DNA of 64,000 bases from Anaerovorax odorimutans (GCA_016841185.1 JAENZQ010000005.1:1-64000), one strand, 5' to 3'; counted from the first letter of the stretch, positions 8,366-16,183 are shown. Numbers and translations are program-made. The notes: generated by a model from the sequence alone, not told the origin.

Positions 8366-8932
8366 ATGACTCTAACAGCAATATGGTCAGCAATGCTCAA
8401 TAACAGAGCGAAAAAAGATGCTGATAAGGTGCTTGAATGCCTTGAAATAAAACGGGGAGATATCATTGCTGATATCGGTTCCGGAGGTGGCTATTTTGCT
8501 GCCCGGTTTGCAGAAAGAACAGGAACCGACGGCAAAGTATTTGCTATAGATACAAACAGAAAATTATTGTCTTCTGTTGAGAAAAGTATGAAAAAAAGAC
8601 AGGTTTATAATGTTGTACCTATAATGGGCACTGAGGAAGGGTTTGACCTGCCTGAAGAAAGCTGTCATATGATTTTCATGAGAAATGTGCTGCATCACAT
8701 TGCAGATCCGGTATCCTATATCAGTCATATGAGGAGATACCTTAAGCAGGATGGCAAAATAGCAATAATCGAATGGCTTCCTGATAAGAGTGACAATTAT
8801 GTCACCCGCGCCGGCCACTGTTTACCGGGAAAAGAGATAATAGACATACTGGAAAAAGCCGGATTTTTAAGATTAAAATCTTTTGATTTTTTAAAAAGGC
8901 AGTCCTTCAATCTTTGGAAAAAAGCAGAATGA
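8366..8932 (+). CDS. Class I SAM-dependent methyltransferase
   Basis: 188 residues with the Rossmann methyltransferase motifs in order: ADIGSGGGYFAARFAE (SAM glycine loop, ~34-49), the acidic end of strand 2 at VFAIDTN, and MIFMRNVLHHIADP followed by GKIAIIEW. It belongs to the Methyltransf_11/UbiE-like group; the substrate is unknown. GGGAGGGAA precedes the ATG. A MarR-type operator lies about 110 bases upstream, so it may respond to the same signal as the marR gene before it, either as an operon member or from its own promoter. Confidence 0.85.
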   Translation: MTLTAIWSAMLNNRAKKDADKVLECLEIKRGDIIADIGSGGGYFAARFAERTGTDGKVFAIDTNRKLLSSVEKSMKKRQVYNVVPIMGTEEGFDLPEESCHMIFMRNVLHHIADPVSYISHMRRYLKQDGKIAIIEWLPDKSDNYVTRAGHCLPGKEIIDILEKAGFLRLKSFDFLKRQSFNLWKKAE

Positions 8933-8988
8933 AATTAGAGAAAGTTAAAATAAAATACTTATTATATATTTGAAAATTGACATACAAC

Positions 8989-9042
8989 TTGACAAATCAG
9001 AATAAGAGGTATAGTATAACAGCGTTGTATAACACTGTTATA
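8989..9042 (+). promoter_or_regulatory. tetR promoter and 28-bp operator palindrome
   Basis: TTGACA at 8989-8994 is followed by TAGTAT/TATAAC-like -10 sequences at 9012-9020. Arms TATAACAG (9015-9022) and CTGTTATA (9035-9042) form the outside of a 28-bp dyad whose inner bases (GTT, TA, AAC) also match. It covers the promoter start region, the usual place for TetR autorepression. Confidence 0.65.
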
Positions 9043-9067
9043 TCTGTAGTAATAAGGCGGGAATATA

Positions 9068-9694
9068 ATGGAAAAAAATGATTTAAATACATTACGGAAA
9101 ATAATGAATGAGGGTAAAAAAGAGTTTCTGAAGAAAGGGTTTAAAGATACTTCCCTGAGAAACATTGTAAAGCAGGCGGGAGTCACTACAGGTGCATTTT
9201 ACGGATATTATTCGGATAAGGAAGCTCTGTTTGAAGCACTGGTAACACCTGTAGTAAGCGGACTGAGAAAACTGTTTATTTCGGCGCAAAAGGATTTTAA
9301 TGAGCTGCCTGCAGATATTAAGCAGAAAATTGTATATAATTATACTTCTGATGAATCAAAGAGATTTATTGCATATATATATGACCATTTCGACGAATTT
9401 AAGCTGCTTATTACCTGTTCGGACGGGACTGATTTTTCCGATTTTGTTCATGATCTTGTAGAGGTCGAGGTAGAATATACATTGAAATTTATTGAATCTA
9501 CAGGCAATGATGCACTGGTTTCCGGCAGAATCACTCCCGAACTTTTGCACATAATTTCAAGCGCATACTTTTCAGCAGTATTTGAGACTGTAAAGCATGA
9601 TATGACAAAAGAGGCAGCAGAGAGATACGTAGAAAGCCTGAATCAGTTTTTTACGGCAGGATGGAAAAGGATCTTAGAAAAAGATGAAGATTAG
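9068..9694 (+). CDS. TetR-family transcriptional regulator
   Basis: The 208-residue product has an N-terminal HTH (FKDTSLRNIVKQAGVTTGAFYGYYSDKEALFEALV, ~26-60) followed by a helical ligand-binding domain. The large palindrome overlapping its promoter is the probable autoregulatory operator. The neighbours on either side are a methyltransferase in the same direction and a convergent DUF169 gene, so the regulated target is not obvious and may be the gene itself or lie elsewhere. A hairpin terminator follows immediately. Confidence 0.9.
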   Translation: MEKNDLNTLRKIMNEGKKEFLKKGFKDTSLRNIVKQAGVTTGAFYGYYSDKEALFEALVTPVVSGLRKLFISAQKDFNELPADIKQKIVYNYTSDESKRFIAYIYDHFDEFKLLITCSDGTDFSDFVHDLVEVEVEYTLKFIESTGNDALVSGRITPELLHIISSAYFSAVFETVKHDMTKEAAERYVESLNQFFTAGWKRILEKDED

Positions 9695-9728
9695 TCGGAT
9701 GATTCTGACTAATCTTTATGTTTTTTAG
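9688..9728. terminator. Terminator between convergent genes
   Basis: AGATTAGTC (9688-9696) pairs with GACTAATCT (9707-9715), followed by a T-rich stretch to 9727. It overlaps the last codons of tetR and lies before the end of the minus-strand DUF169 gene. Confidence 0.75.
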
Positions 9729-10445
9729 TTATTTACTGATTAATTTATTGTAGCTTCTTTTTTCCCTTGCTCTGGGTATTGTTTTTTCGTTAAGTTGTAT
9801 AAGAGAGTCTACAATGGATTGGAGCTGATGAGCCGGAAAACCTGCATACAGATATTCATCAGGCACACTTGTAGCATTACGACAGCCGTAACAACCCGGA
9901 GAAACATTAAGTTTTTGTTTCAGGTGTGGAACAACAGTCATATCGACACATGTTCCGTTAGAAATGCTGGTGCTGAAAGTATGTCTTCCGCCTGTTTGGT
10001 GGAGAGCTGCTAAGCTCAGCCACATAATCTGTTCCGGCAGGGTTTCAAGGACAATGACATCAGGGTCAAAATCAACTTCGGCTAAAGGTGCCAAAGCAAT
10101 CCCGGTATATTGATTTTGATCAAAACGCGGCATAACAGACATTGTTTTTGCTCCGGCTTCCTTTTGAAAGGATCCTAAAATAGATAAGAATTCTCCGGAC
10201 ATAAGTTTTTCAGGAACAGGTGCAAATCCTAATGCCGAAGCACCGTTTGCACAGGCGATATTGTCGCCGTTGGCCAGTAGTTTATTTCCTTCCCGGGCTT
10301 TCATGATGAACTGACAAAAGGTATATTTTTGCCCGGAATCATATCCAGGAGGTATATGATTATCAGTTAATAATTTGATCCCTACTGCAGGATGCTCCAT
10401 TTTTAAAATAGTGTTAAGTTTTTCTGATAATTCTTTGTAATTCAT
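9729..10445 (-). CDS. DUF169 family protein
   Basis: A 238-residue protein of the DUF169 (COG2043) family. Recognisable parts are the N-terminal MEHPAVGIKLL, the motif CQFIMKAREG with a cysteine near 42, ALGFAPVP, and the cysteine-containing SPGCYGCRN near 200. The family is widespread in anaerobes and archaea; its function is not established, though the conserved cysteines suggest metal or cluster binding. The start at 10445 is chosen because GAGGGGGA lies just upstream; an in-frame ATG at 10493 has none. Confidence 0.8.
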   Translation of the reverse strand: MNYKELSEKLNTILKMEHPAVGIKLLTDNHIPPGYDSGQKYTFCQFIMKAREGNKLLANGDNIACANGASALGFAPVPEKLMSGEFLSILGSFQKEAGAKTMSVMPRFDQNQYTGIALAPLAEVDFDPDVIVLETLPEQIMWLSLAALHQTGGRHTFSTSISNGTCVDMTVVPHLKQKLNVSPGCYGCRNATSVPDEYLYAGFPAHQLQSIVDSLIQLNEKTIPRAREKRSYNKLISK

Positions 10446-10839
10446 TATTTGGTCCCCCTCGCTAAAAATTGCAAATATCTGTAAATCATTCAAGTTGTTT
10501 GGATAGTTATAAATTTAATCAAAAATATTATATCATTGATAAAGCGTTTCAACAATAAAGGGTAATGGGATAGGTTTTAATAAAATAGATATAGATTCTT
10601 GACAGAAATAAAACATCTTTGATATACTAAATTAACAGAGTTGCCAAATAGTACCATGTACAATTAATTTGAGGTCTTACCTTGAAATACTTGTATAAAT
10701 AAAAAAGCTAATATCTGACAGTGAAGATTTTATCTAAACTGAAAGGGATTTAGACAGGTGTTTTGTGTAGTTATATCTATGCCTTTTTACTTCCGCTTTC
10801 TGTGGAAGTTTTTTATTGTATCGAAAGGAGAATGATCAA
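10446..10839 (+). promoter_or_regulatory. Promoter and structured leader of the hydG-like operon
   Basis: TTGACA (10599-10604) and TATACT (10623-10628) with an 18-base spacer give a good promoter and a leader of about 200 bases. A hairpin TCTAAA (10733-10738)/TTTAGA (10749-10754) with loop CTGAAAGGGA is followed by an intrinsic terminator at 10789-10814, only 26 bases before the first gene. This is the arrangement of a transcription-attenuation leader, but I do not recognise a known riboswitch class. Bases 10446-10598 show nothing clear. Confidence 0.5.
10789..10814 (+). terminator. Leader terminator before the TM1266-hydG operon
   Basis: ACTTCC (10789-10794) pairs with GGAAGT (10804-10809), followed by six T residues. 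Because it lies between a strong promoter and the genes, it probably controls read-through. Confidence 0.65.
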
Positions 10840-11094
10840 GTGGAAAAAAGAATTGCTGTAGTCAGTGCTATTTTGGATAATCCAACAAAAATGCAGTTTG
10901 AGTTCAATAAAATCGTTTCTGATTATAAGCAGATTGTCAAAGGCAGAATGGGAATCCCTTTTCAGGATGAAGATGTTTCGGTGGTGTCGATTACAGTGGT
11001 GGGAACTGTAGATGAAATCAATAGCTTAACGGGGAAATTAGGCAGCATAAAAGATGTGATCATCAAAACATCAATTTCAAAAAAGAAACTATAG
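10840..11094 (+). CDS. TM1266-family small protein (iron-only hydrogenase system putative regulator)
   Basis: 84 residues: EKRIAVVSAILDNPTKMQFEFNKIVSDYKQIVKGRMGIPFQDEDVSVVSITVVGT. This is the ACT/NikR-C-like ferredoxin fold of the TM1266 family found beside [FeFe]-hydrogenase maturation genes; a regulatory role is assumed from the fold, not proven. The GTG at 10840 has AAAGGAG 8 bases upstream and is preferred over an in-frame TTG at 10816 that lies just after the terminator. It is the first gene of a three-gene operon and lies 14 bases before hydG. Confidence 0.8.
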   Translation: MEKRIAVVSAILDNPTKMQFEFNKIVSDYKQIVKGRMGIPFQDEDVSVVSITVVGTVDEINSLTGKLGSIKDVIIKTSISKKKL

Positions 11095-11108
11095 GGAGGT
11101 AGAATGTT

Positions 11109-12605
11109 TTGTCTATGACAAATCCAAAAGAGTGGGCTGAACAGGTAATAAAGCAAGAAGAAATCGATAAATACCTGATCAATGGAAAGGATTTTATTAA
11201 TGAAGAAACTATTTTAAATAAGTTATCATTCAACCATAATCCTGATAAACAACGAGTGAGAGATATAATGCAGAAATCTCTTGCTGTTGAAAGGCTTGAA
11301 CCAGATGAAACAGCTGCATTATTAAATGTAAAGGATGAAGATTTATGGCAGGAAATGTACGATACGGCATATAAGGTAAAAAGAAAAGTTTATGATAACA
11401 GAATTGTATTTTTTGCTCCTTTATATTGTAGTAATTTGTGCGTTAATAATTGTGTATACTGTGGATTCAGGAAAGATAACGCTGAAGAAAAACGCAGAAT
11501 ATTGGCTGCGGAAGAAATAAAAGCACAGACAAAGTATGTAATCGAAGAAGGACATAAAAGAATGATTGTTGTTTTCGGAGAACACCCTCTTTCTGATGCA
11601 GATTATATGGTAGAAGCAATCAAAGCGATTTATAATGTAAGGAAGAAGTCGAAGTATGGATCAGGATATGGAAATATCAGAAGAGTAAACATCAATGCTG
11701 CGCCTATGGCAATAAGAGATCTTAAAAAATTATGGGAAGCAGGGATTGGGACTTATCAAGTATTTCAAGAAACATACCATCATAAAACATACCATGATTT
11801 ACATCCTTCTGGTCCAAAATCTAATTATTTATGGCGACTATATGCTTTGCATAGAGCTATGGATGCGGGTATTGATGACATAGCAATTGGTGCATTATTT
11901 GGGTTATATGATTGGCGTTTTGAAGTTATGGGGTTGCTATATCATACAATTGATTTAGAAAAACAGTTTGGCATCGGTCCGCATACTATTTCCTTTCCAA
12001 GATTAAATCCTGCTGCTGGTTCAGCCTTTAGCAACAATTCTCAATATAAAGTCAGTGATGATGATTTTAAAAAAATAATAACGGTATTACGTTTATCAGT
12101 TCCTTATACAGGACTTATAATAACAGCGCGTGAAAAAGCAGATCTAAGAAAAGATGTTATAAAAGTGGGATGTACTCAGACGGATGCTTCTACAAGAATT
12201 GGAATTGGAGAATATGGTCAAGAAGCAGAAGATAAAAACAGTCAACAGTTTATACTGGGAGATATTCGGAGCCTTGATACCGTTATAAGGGAATTTGCTG
12301 AAATGGGTATTATTACTTCATTTTGTACTGCTGGTTATAGGTGTGGAAGAACAGGTGATAGAATAATGGGTTTGTTGAAAAATTGTGTAGAAGGGAAATT
12401 CTGCAAGCTCAATGCAGTACTTACATTCAAGGAATATCTTAATGATTATGCGTCAAAAGACACTAGGAAAATAGGGGAGGAATTGATTATGAAAGAATTC
12501 AAAGAGATTAAAGAAACACCTTTTTTCAAAAACCATAACTTGATAGAAAAATTTGAAGAATATTATGACAGGGTTTCTAATGGCGAAAGAGATTTATTCT
12601 TATAA
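11109..12605 (+). CDS. hydG: HydG-type radical SAM enzyme ([FeFe] hydrogenase maturase), variant C-terminal motif
   Basis: 498 residues, the normal HydG length. HydG cleaves tyrosine to supply CO and cyanide for the hydrogenase H-cluster. The radical SAM motif is Cys111-x3-Cys115-x2-Cys118 (CVNNCVYC), and the family motif GCTQTDASTRIGIG is present. Canonical HydG ends with CX2CX22C for an auxiliary cluster; here the first and last cysteines are Cys406 and Cys432, but the second is Gly409 (CTAGYRC), with an extra Cys412. The start is a TTG with GGGAGGT 8 bases upstream (ATG at 11115 possible). No hydE, hydF or hydrogenase gene is in the window. It may be a diverged paralogue or use a different ligand set. 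Confidence 0.85.
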   Translation: MSMTNPKEWAEQVIKQEEIDKYLINGKDFINEETILNKLSFNHNPDKQRVRDIMQKSLAVERLEPDETAALLNVKDEDLWQEMYDTAYKVKRKVYDNRIVFFAPLYCSNLCVNNCVYCGFRKDNAEEKRRILAAEEIKAQTKYVIEEGHKRMIVVFGEHPLSDADYMVEAIKAIYNVRKKSKYGSGYGNIRRVNINAAPMAIRDLKKLWEAGIGTYQVFQETYHHKTYHDLHPSGPKSNYLWRLYALHRAMDAGIDDIAIGALFGLYDWRFEVMGLLYHTIDLEKQFGIGPHTISFPRLNPAAGSAFSNNSQYKVSDDDFKKIITVLRLSVPYTGLIITAREKADLRKDVIKVGCTQTDASTRIGIGEYGQEAEDKNSQQFILGDIRSLDTVIREFAEMGIITSFCTAGYRCGRTGDRIMGLLKNCVEGKFCKLNAVLTFKEYLNDYASKDTRKIGEELIMKEFKEIKETPFFKNHNLIEKFEEYYDRVSNGERDLFL

Positions 12606-12885
12606 TAATAAAGAATTATCGAAAGAAAAATTAGATAGCTTTGCAAAATGGATTTTTCATAATCATTGTATTAAATTGTACTTTTGTGAAATTAAGGGAA
12701 GCCGCTGGTCTTTCTATGCAGGTTTACATAATGTGATTGCCTCTCAAAAACGCATTATGATCACAAAAAAAATAGGAATGGTTGCCGAAGCAGATTCAGT
12801 AGATAAAAAAACAATAGATAAGGTAATAAATATAATAAAAGATGAAGTAAGTAAAATAAAGGAAGTTTCAGATGTCCAAATTTGA
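12580..12885 (+). CDS. Small protein translationally coupled to hydG
   Basis: A 101-residue protein whose ATG lies 26 bases inside the end of hydG, indicating coupled translation. It has no signal peptide or membrane segment. Visible features are an N-terminal polar helix, then WIFHNHCIKLYFCEIKGSRWSFYAGLH, which looks like a beta-hairpin core, and a C-terminal alternating Lys/Ile helix. I do not recognise the family. Its tight linkage to a variant HydG makes it a candidate partner or accessory of that enzyme. Confidence 0.65.
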   Translation: MAKEIYSYNNKELSKEKLDSFAKWIFHNHCIKLYFCEIKGSRWSFYAGLHNVIASQKRIMITKKIGMVAEADSVDKKTIDKVINIIKDEVSKIKEVSDVQI

Positions 12886-13029
12886 GGGTGTGTTTATAAA
12901 TGAAAAGAATCTGAAAAAAGTTTGATATATATTAAGGGGTCTAAGCCGTGAAGTATATTAATTAAAAAGATAATAGAATATATTGTTGAATTTGCCATTA
13001 TATGATGATTTTATCTTTAGGAAGTTTTA

Positions 13030-13197
13030 TTGCTTACAGTTTTTGAGCGATCTGATTGGCAGTTGATAAATACTGATGAATGTTGTGTATTGACAACAGA
13101 AGGAATAATCTGTACAATCGAAATGGTAAAAATTTTATATAACGAAAGGGCAAGGTATTTACGGAATGAAATTATAATTCACTTTAACCATGGATAA
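13030..13197 (+). CDS. Possible small ORF, 55 residues
   Basis: TTG start with AGGAAG 5 bases upstream; the product begins LLTVFERSDWQLINTDECC and has no recognised family. A hairpin terminator begins 17 bases after its stop, which gives some support for a transcribed gene. It could instead be a decayed fragment. It lies in the 551-base gap between the hydG operon and the ABC-F gene. Confidence 0.3.
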   Translation: MLTVFERSDWQLINTDECCVLTTEGIICTIEMVKILYNERARYLRNEIIIHFNHG

Positions 13198-13214
13198 AAA
13201 AATAAATGATCAAG

Positions 13215-13254
13215 ACCTTTGGAAAATTTCAAAAGGTTATATTATTGTTTTTTT
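13215..13254 (+). terminator. Rho-independent terminator
   Basis: ACCTTTGGAAA (13215-13225) pairs with TTTCAAAAGGT (13227-13237) with one mismatch, followed by T7 at 13248-13254. It isolates the ABC-F leader from upstream transcription. Confidence 0.65.
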
Positions 13255-13356
13255 GCTGATTGATTTTTCAAAATGGATGAGTGGATAGTATTTCATAATT
13301 GTAAGTACTTTTTGAATGTTGTTTAACCTGATTGAACGTTTATTTTTTTCTGTGCA

Positions 13357-13447
13357 ATGATGGAAATCTTAAGACTGTCAGGTTATACGACTAAGCGTAA
13401 TGCAGTACTATCCTCTCTATACAGGGAGGTTTTTTTATGCTACTGAT
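13357..13447 (+). CDS. Possible leader peptide of the ABC-F gene
   Basis: ATG ATG at 13357 opens a 29-codon frame (MMEILRLSGYTTKRNAVLSS then 9 more residues) that runs through the terminator hairpin and stops at 13445-13447, overlapping the ABC-F start. Leader peptides of this kind sense ribosome stalling in antibiotic-induced ABC-F genes. No clear ribosome site is seen, so the call is tentative. Confidence 0.35.
13412..13436 (+). promoter_or_regulatory. Attenuator hairpin sequestering the ABC-F ribosome site
   Basis: CCTCTC (13412-13417) pairs with GGGAGG (13424-13429), followed by T7 (13430-13436) and directly by the ATG at 13437. The 3' arm of this intrinsic terminator is the gene's Shine-Dalgarno sequence, so folding would both end transcription and hide the ribosome site. 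Confidence 0.7.
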
Positions 13448-15083
13448 TGAGTGCAATGAGATAAAAAAGTATTATAGTGACCGATTGATATTGGATATAG
13501 AAAACTTAAAAATCTATTCGGAGGATCGGATCGGTATAGTCGGTGGAAATGGCGCAGGGAAAACGACATTAATGAATATATTATGCCAAAGACTTGAACC
13601 TGATGAAGGCTGGGTAAAACAGAACGGAAAAGCGGCCTATATATCTCAACTGGAATCGCCGGACAGGAAAAATATAAGCAGGGAAATGGCTTCAAAATTT
13701 GGCGTTGCAGATGCCTGGGATCTCAATATGAGCGGTGGAGAAAAGACAAGGTTTAAGTTGGCGGAAGCTTTAGAACAGAACAGTGTCATCGTGTTTGCGG
13801 ACGAACCCACCAGTAATGTGGACATGGAAGGAATTGAGCTGTTGGAAGAAAAACTTGGTAAATATAGAGGTGCTCTGGCGATTATATCTCATGATCGGAC
13901 TTTTTTAGATGAGTTATGCAATAAGATCATAGAGGTAGAAAACGGAAAGATAAAGGTTTATAAAGGAAACTACAGCAGTTACAGGAACCAGAAAATGAAA
14001 GAAAGGGAAAGAGCCGAATTTGAATATGAAGCTTATGTAAAAGAGAAAAAAAGGCTTAAGGAAGTCGTTCAAGATACAAAGCAAAAAGCTAAAAATATAA
14101 GAAAAACTCCCAGGCGCATGGGAAATTCCGAGGCCAGGCTTCATAAGATGGGGTCTCAAAGAGCCAAGGCGAATCTTGAAAGAGCAGTTAAAAGCGTAGA
14201 AAAACGAATCGAGCATCTGGAGGTCAAAGAAAAACCTGCTGAACAGTCGGGAATCAAGCTGGATATTATGGATTCTGATAGGCTTCATACCAAAATCATT
14301 ATAGAAGGAAAACATATAAACAAAACATTTGGAGATAAAATCATATTTAAAAACGCTGAATTTAATATTTATAATGGTACAAAAACAGCTTTGGTCGGAC
14401 CAAATGGATGCGGAAAAACTACCATGATTAAAATGATCATGGATCAGGATGCGGCCATAAAAATTGCACATGGCTCAAAGATCGGGTATTTTAGTCAGGA
14501 TTTGGATATTCTTGATAAAAGATTAAGTATTATTGGAAATGTAATGGAAAGCAGCATTTATCCAGAAAGTTTTGCAAGGCTATTGCTCTCAAGGCTATTA
14601 TTTAAAGGGGAGTCGATATATAAAAAGGTACAAGTTATAAGCGGAGGAGAACGCGTAAAGGTTTCATTAGTTAAAGTACTGCTTCAGAATATCAATATGC
14701 TTATATTAGATGAACCTACAAATTATATGGATATCAATGCTCTTGAGGTGATAGAGGAGGCTTTAAAAAATTATGACAGAACATTATTATTTGTTTCTCA
14801 TGACAGACAATTTGTAGATGCGGTTTCAGACCACATTATGGTGATTGAAGACAAGAAAATCAAGAAATATACAGGAAATTATACGGAATATCTAAGCCGA
14901 AAAAATAGAACAAAGAATTTTCCCGAGGAGGAAAACAGAGAAAGCATCATGATTTTGGAAAATCGCCTTTCAGATGTCATAGGAAGACTATCTATGCTGC
15001 CTCAGGGAGATAATAGGGAAGCATTGGATCGGGAATACCATGAGATAATAGATAAAATAAAAGATATAAAAGGTTTTTTGTGA
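13437..15083 (+). CDS. ABC-F ribosomal protection-type ATPase
   Basis: A 548-residue protein with two ABC domains and no membrane segments. Walker A motifs are GGNGAGKTT (~36) and GPNGCGKTT (~322); signatures are LNMSGGEKTR and VISGGERVK; both Walker B regions end in DEPTS/DEPTN. The interdomain linker (~185-275) contains RRMGNSEARLHKMGSQRAK, resembling the antibiotic-resistance linker of Vga/VmlR/CplR-type proteins that displace lincosamides, pleuromutilins or streptogramin A from the ribosome. A housekeeping EttA-like role is less likely given the linker and the attenuator in front. Which drugs it affects is not predictable here. Confidence 0.87.
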   Translation: MLLIECNEIKKYYSDRLILDIENLKIYSEDRIGIVGGNGAGKTTLMNILCQRLEPDEGWVKQNGKAAYISQLESPDRKNISREMASKFGVADAWDLNMSGGEKTRFKLAEALEQNSVIVFADEPTSNVDMEGIELLEEKLGKYRGALAIISHDRTFLDELCNKIIEVENGKIKVYKGNYSSYRNQKMKERERAEFEYEAYVKEKKRLKEVVQDTKQKAKNIRKTPRRMGNSEARLHKMGSQRAKANLERAVKSVEKRIEHLEVKEKPAEQSGIKLDIMDSDRLHTKIIIEGKHINKTFGDKIIFKNAEFNIYNGTKTALVGPNGCGKTTMIKMIMDQDAAIKIAHGSKIGYFSQDLDILDKRLSIIGNVMESSIYPESFARLLLSRLLFKGESIYKKVQVISGGERVKVSLVKVLLQNINMLILDEPTNYMDINALEVIEEALKNYDRTLLFVSHDRQFVDAVSDHIMVIEDKKIKKYTGNYTEYLSRKNRTKNFPEEENRESIMILENRLSDVIGRLSMLPQGDNREALDREYHEIIDKIKDIKGFL

Positions 15084-15128
15084 TTTCAGGAGTTACTAAT
15101 TATTAAAATGATATTGAAATACATTTTT

Positions 15129-15156
15129 AGCTGCATACAAATCTTGCAGCTTTTTT
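15129..15156 (+). terminator. Rho-independent terminator after the ABC-F gene
   Basis: AGCTGCA (15129-15135) pairs with TGCAGCT (15145-15151), followed by T6. Confidence 0.8.
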
Positions 15157-15250
15157 ATGTCGGGCAATAGCTTTTATAGAACAAAGGCTTTTTAATTTTA
15201 ATAAAAATAAAAAATTTGACATTATTGGTTAAAAACAAAAACATGATTTT

Positions 15251-15313
15251 GTACTTAAATTTACTAACTATATTAATATAAGATATGAACAAAATAATGA
15301 ATGTAAGCTTACA
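15251..15313 (+). promoter_or_regulatory. Shared upstream block, copy 1 (ends in TGTAAGCTTACA)
   Basis: About 63 bases containing TTTACTAACTATATTAATAT and ending with the perfect palindrome TGTAAGCTTACA (15302-15313). It is nearly identical to 15843-15906 and clearly related to 40959-41022, each ahead of a gene for a small protein. It is probably a promoter plus operator; the sigma factor and binding protein are unknown. Confidence 0.6.
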
Positions 15314-15395
15314 AAATTTGATAGAAGAGATATATAATTATTTCCTTTTTTTAGCTTTTGAAAGCAAAAACTTGCAAGAAAGGAGAATTAACAAG

Positions 15396-15686
15396 ATGGC
15401 TTCAACAGAATTCAAGAATGAATATAAAGAAAACGGAGTGACAGTGGAAAAGAAGAATCCGGGGATTAAAGTAACTTATAACGGATTACTTGCTCAATCA
15501 GGTGCTGATAAAGTATATGCTTATTACGGCTACAGTGATAATTGGTTAAGCAGAGACGTTCATGAAATGGAAAAAACCGATAAAGGTTTTGAATTAATGA
15601 TTAATGAAGATGTAAAGAATGTGGCTTTTAAGGATAGTACGAATCATTGGGATAATAATAATGGTAAAAATTATTCTATCAGCTGA
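15396..15686 (+). CDS. CBM25-like starch/glycogen-binding protein (first copy)
   Basis: 96 residues forming a single carbohydrate-binding module of the CBM25/53 type: GADKVYAYYGYSDNWLSRDVHEM, then VAFKDSTNHWDNNNGKNY, where the Trp and Asn residues bind alpha-glucan. There is no signal peptide and no catalytic domain, so it is probably cytoplasmic or spore-associated, binding storage polysaccharide. AAAGGAG precedes the ATG at 15396; longer in-frame starts run into the promoter block. It is about 55% identical by eye to the protein encoded at 16184-16480. Expression is presumably driven by the shared upstream block. Confidence 0.8.
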   Translation: MASTEFKNEYKENGVTVEKKNPGIKVTYNGLLAQSGADKVYAYYGYSDNWLSRDVHEMEKTDKGFELMINEDVKNVAFKDSTNHWDNNNGKNYSIS

Positions 15687-15842
15687 TTTTACAGCAATTA
15701 CTGATTTATTACAAAACGCCTTAATTTGATTAATATGAAATAGTTTTTGAAAAATTAAGAAATTAATAAATGATAAAAACTTAAAAAACAGGTTGTTCCA
15801 ATTGAAAAACTATATTGTGTTAAAGTTCAAGAATTTGTTTAT

Positions 15843-15906
15843 GTACGTAAATTTACTAACTATATTAATATAGAATATTGAACAAAATAATGAATGTAAG
15901 CTTACA
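15843..15906 (+). promoter_or_regulatory. Shared upstream block, copy 2
   Basis: Nearly base-for-base repeat of copy 1, including AACAAAATAATGAATG and the terminal TGTAAGCTTACA (15895-15906). It lies 31 bases before the start of the small repeat protein gene. Confidence 0.6.
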
Positions 15907-15937
15907 AAAAAATTGAATTGAAAGGTGGAAGGTGTGG

Positions 15938-16132
15938 ATGAATACAGGGATCTTTAAAAATCCAATAGAACAGAATAGGGTCAAGCAATATATGCAGTCA
16001 GCCCAGTCTTATGCCTTGTCTAATTCTGCGAGCGGCACAACCAATATAACGGAACAATTAAGAAAACAAAGAGCAAAACAATATGTCAATTCTACTCAGG
16101 CTTATAATCAAAGCAACTTAACTAATTTCTAA
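15938..16132 (+). CDS. Small QYMNS-repeat protein
   Basis: 64 residues rich in Gln, Asn, Ser and Thr, with two related units: NRVKQYMQSAQSYA and RAKQYVNSTQAYNQ. The same unit recurs three times in the protein at 41049-41384. No known domain, no signal peptide. The composition and the sporulation-rich setting suggest a spore-associated structural protein, but this is inference. The ATG at 15938 is chosen for the AAAGGTGG 9 bases upstream. It probably forms an operon with the CBM gene 51 bases downstream. Confidence 0.7.
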   Translation: MNTGIFKNPIEQNRVKQYMQSAQSYALSNSASGTTNITEQLRKQRAKQYVNSTQAYNQSNLTNF

Positions 16133-16183
16133 ATCTAAAAAACGATTTAAATTAAGATCACTTTTAAGAAAGGAGGTCATAAA

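Noticed and set aside
8172-8369. 65-codon plus-strand frame bridging marR and the methyltransferase gene
   Set aside because: Overlaps the marR end, has poor composition and no family; the true starts on either side are well supported.
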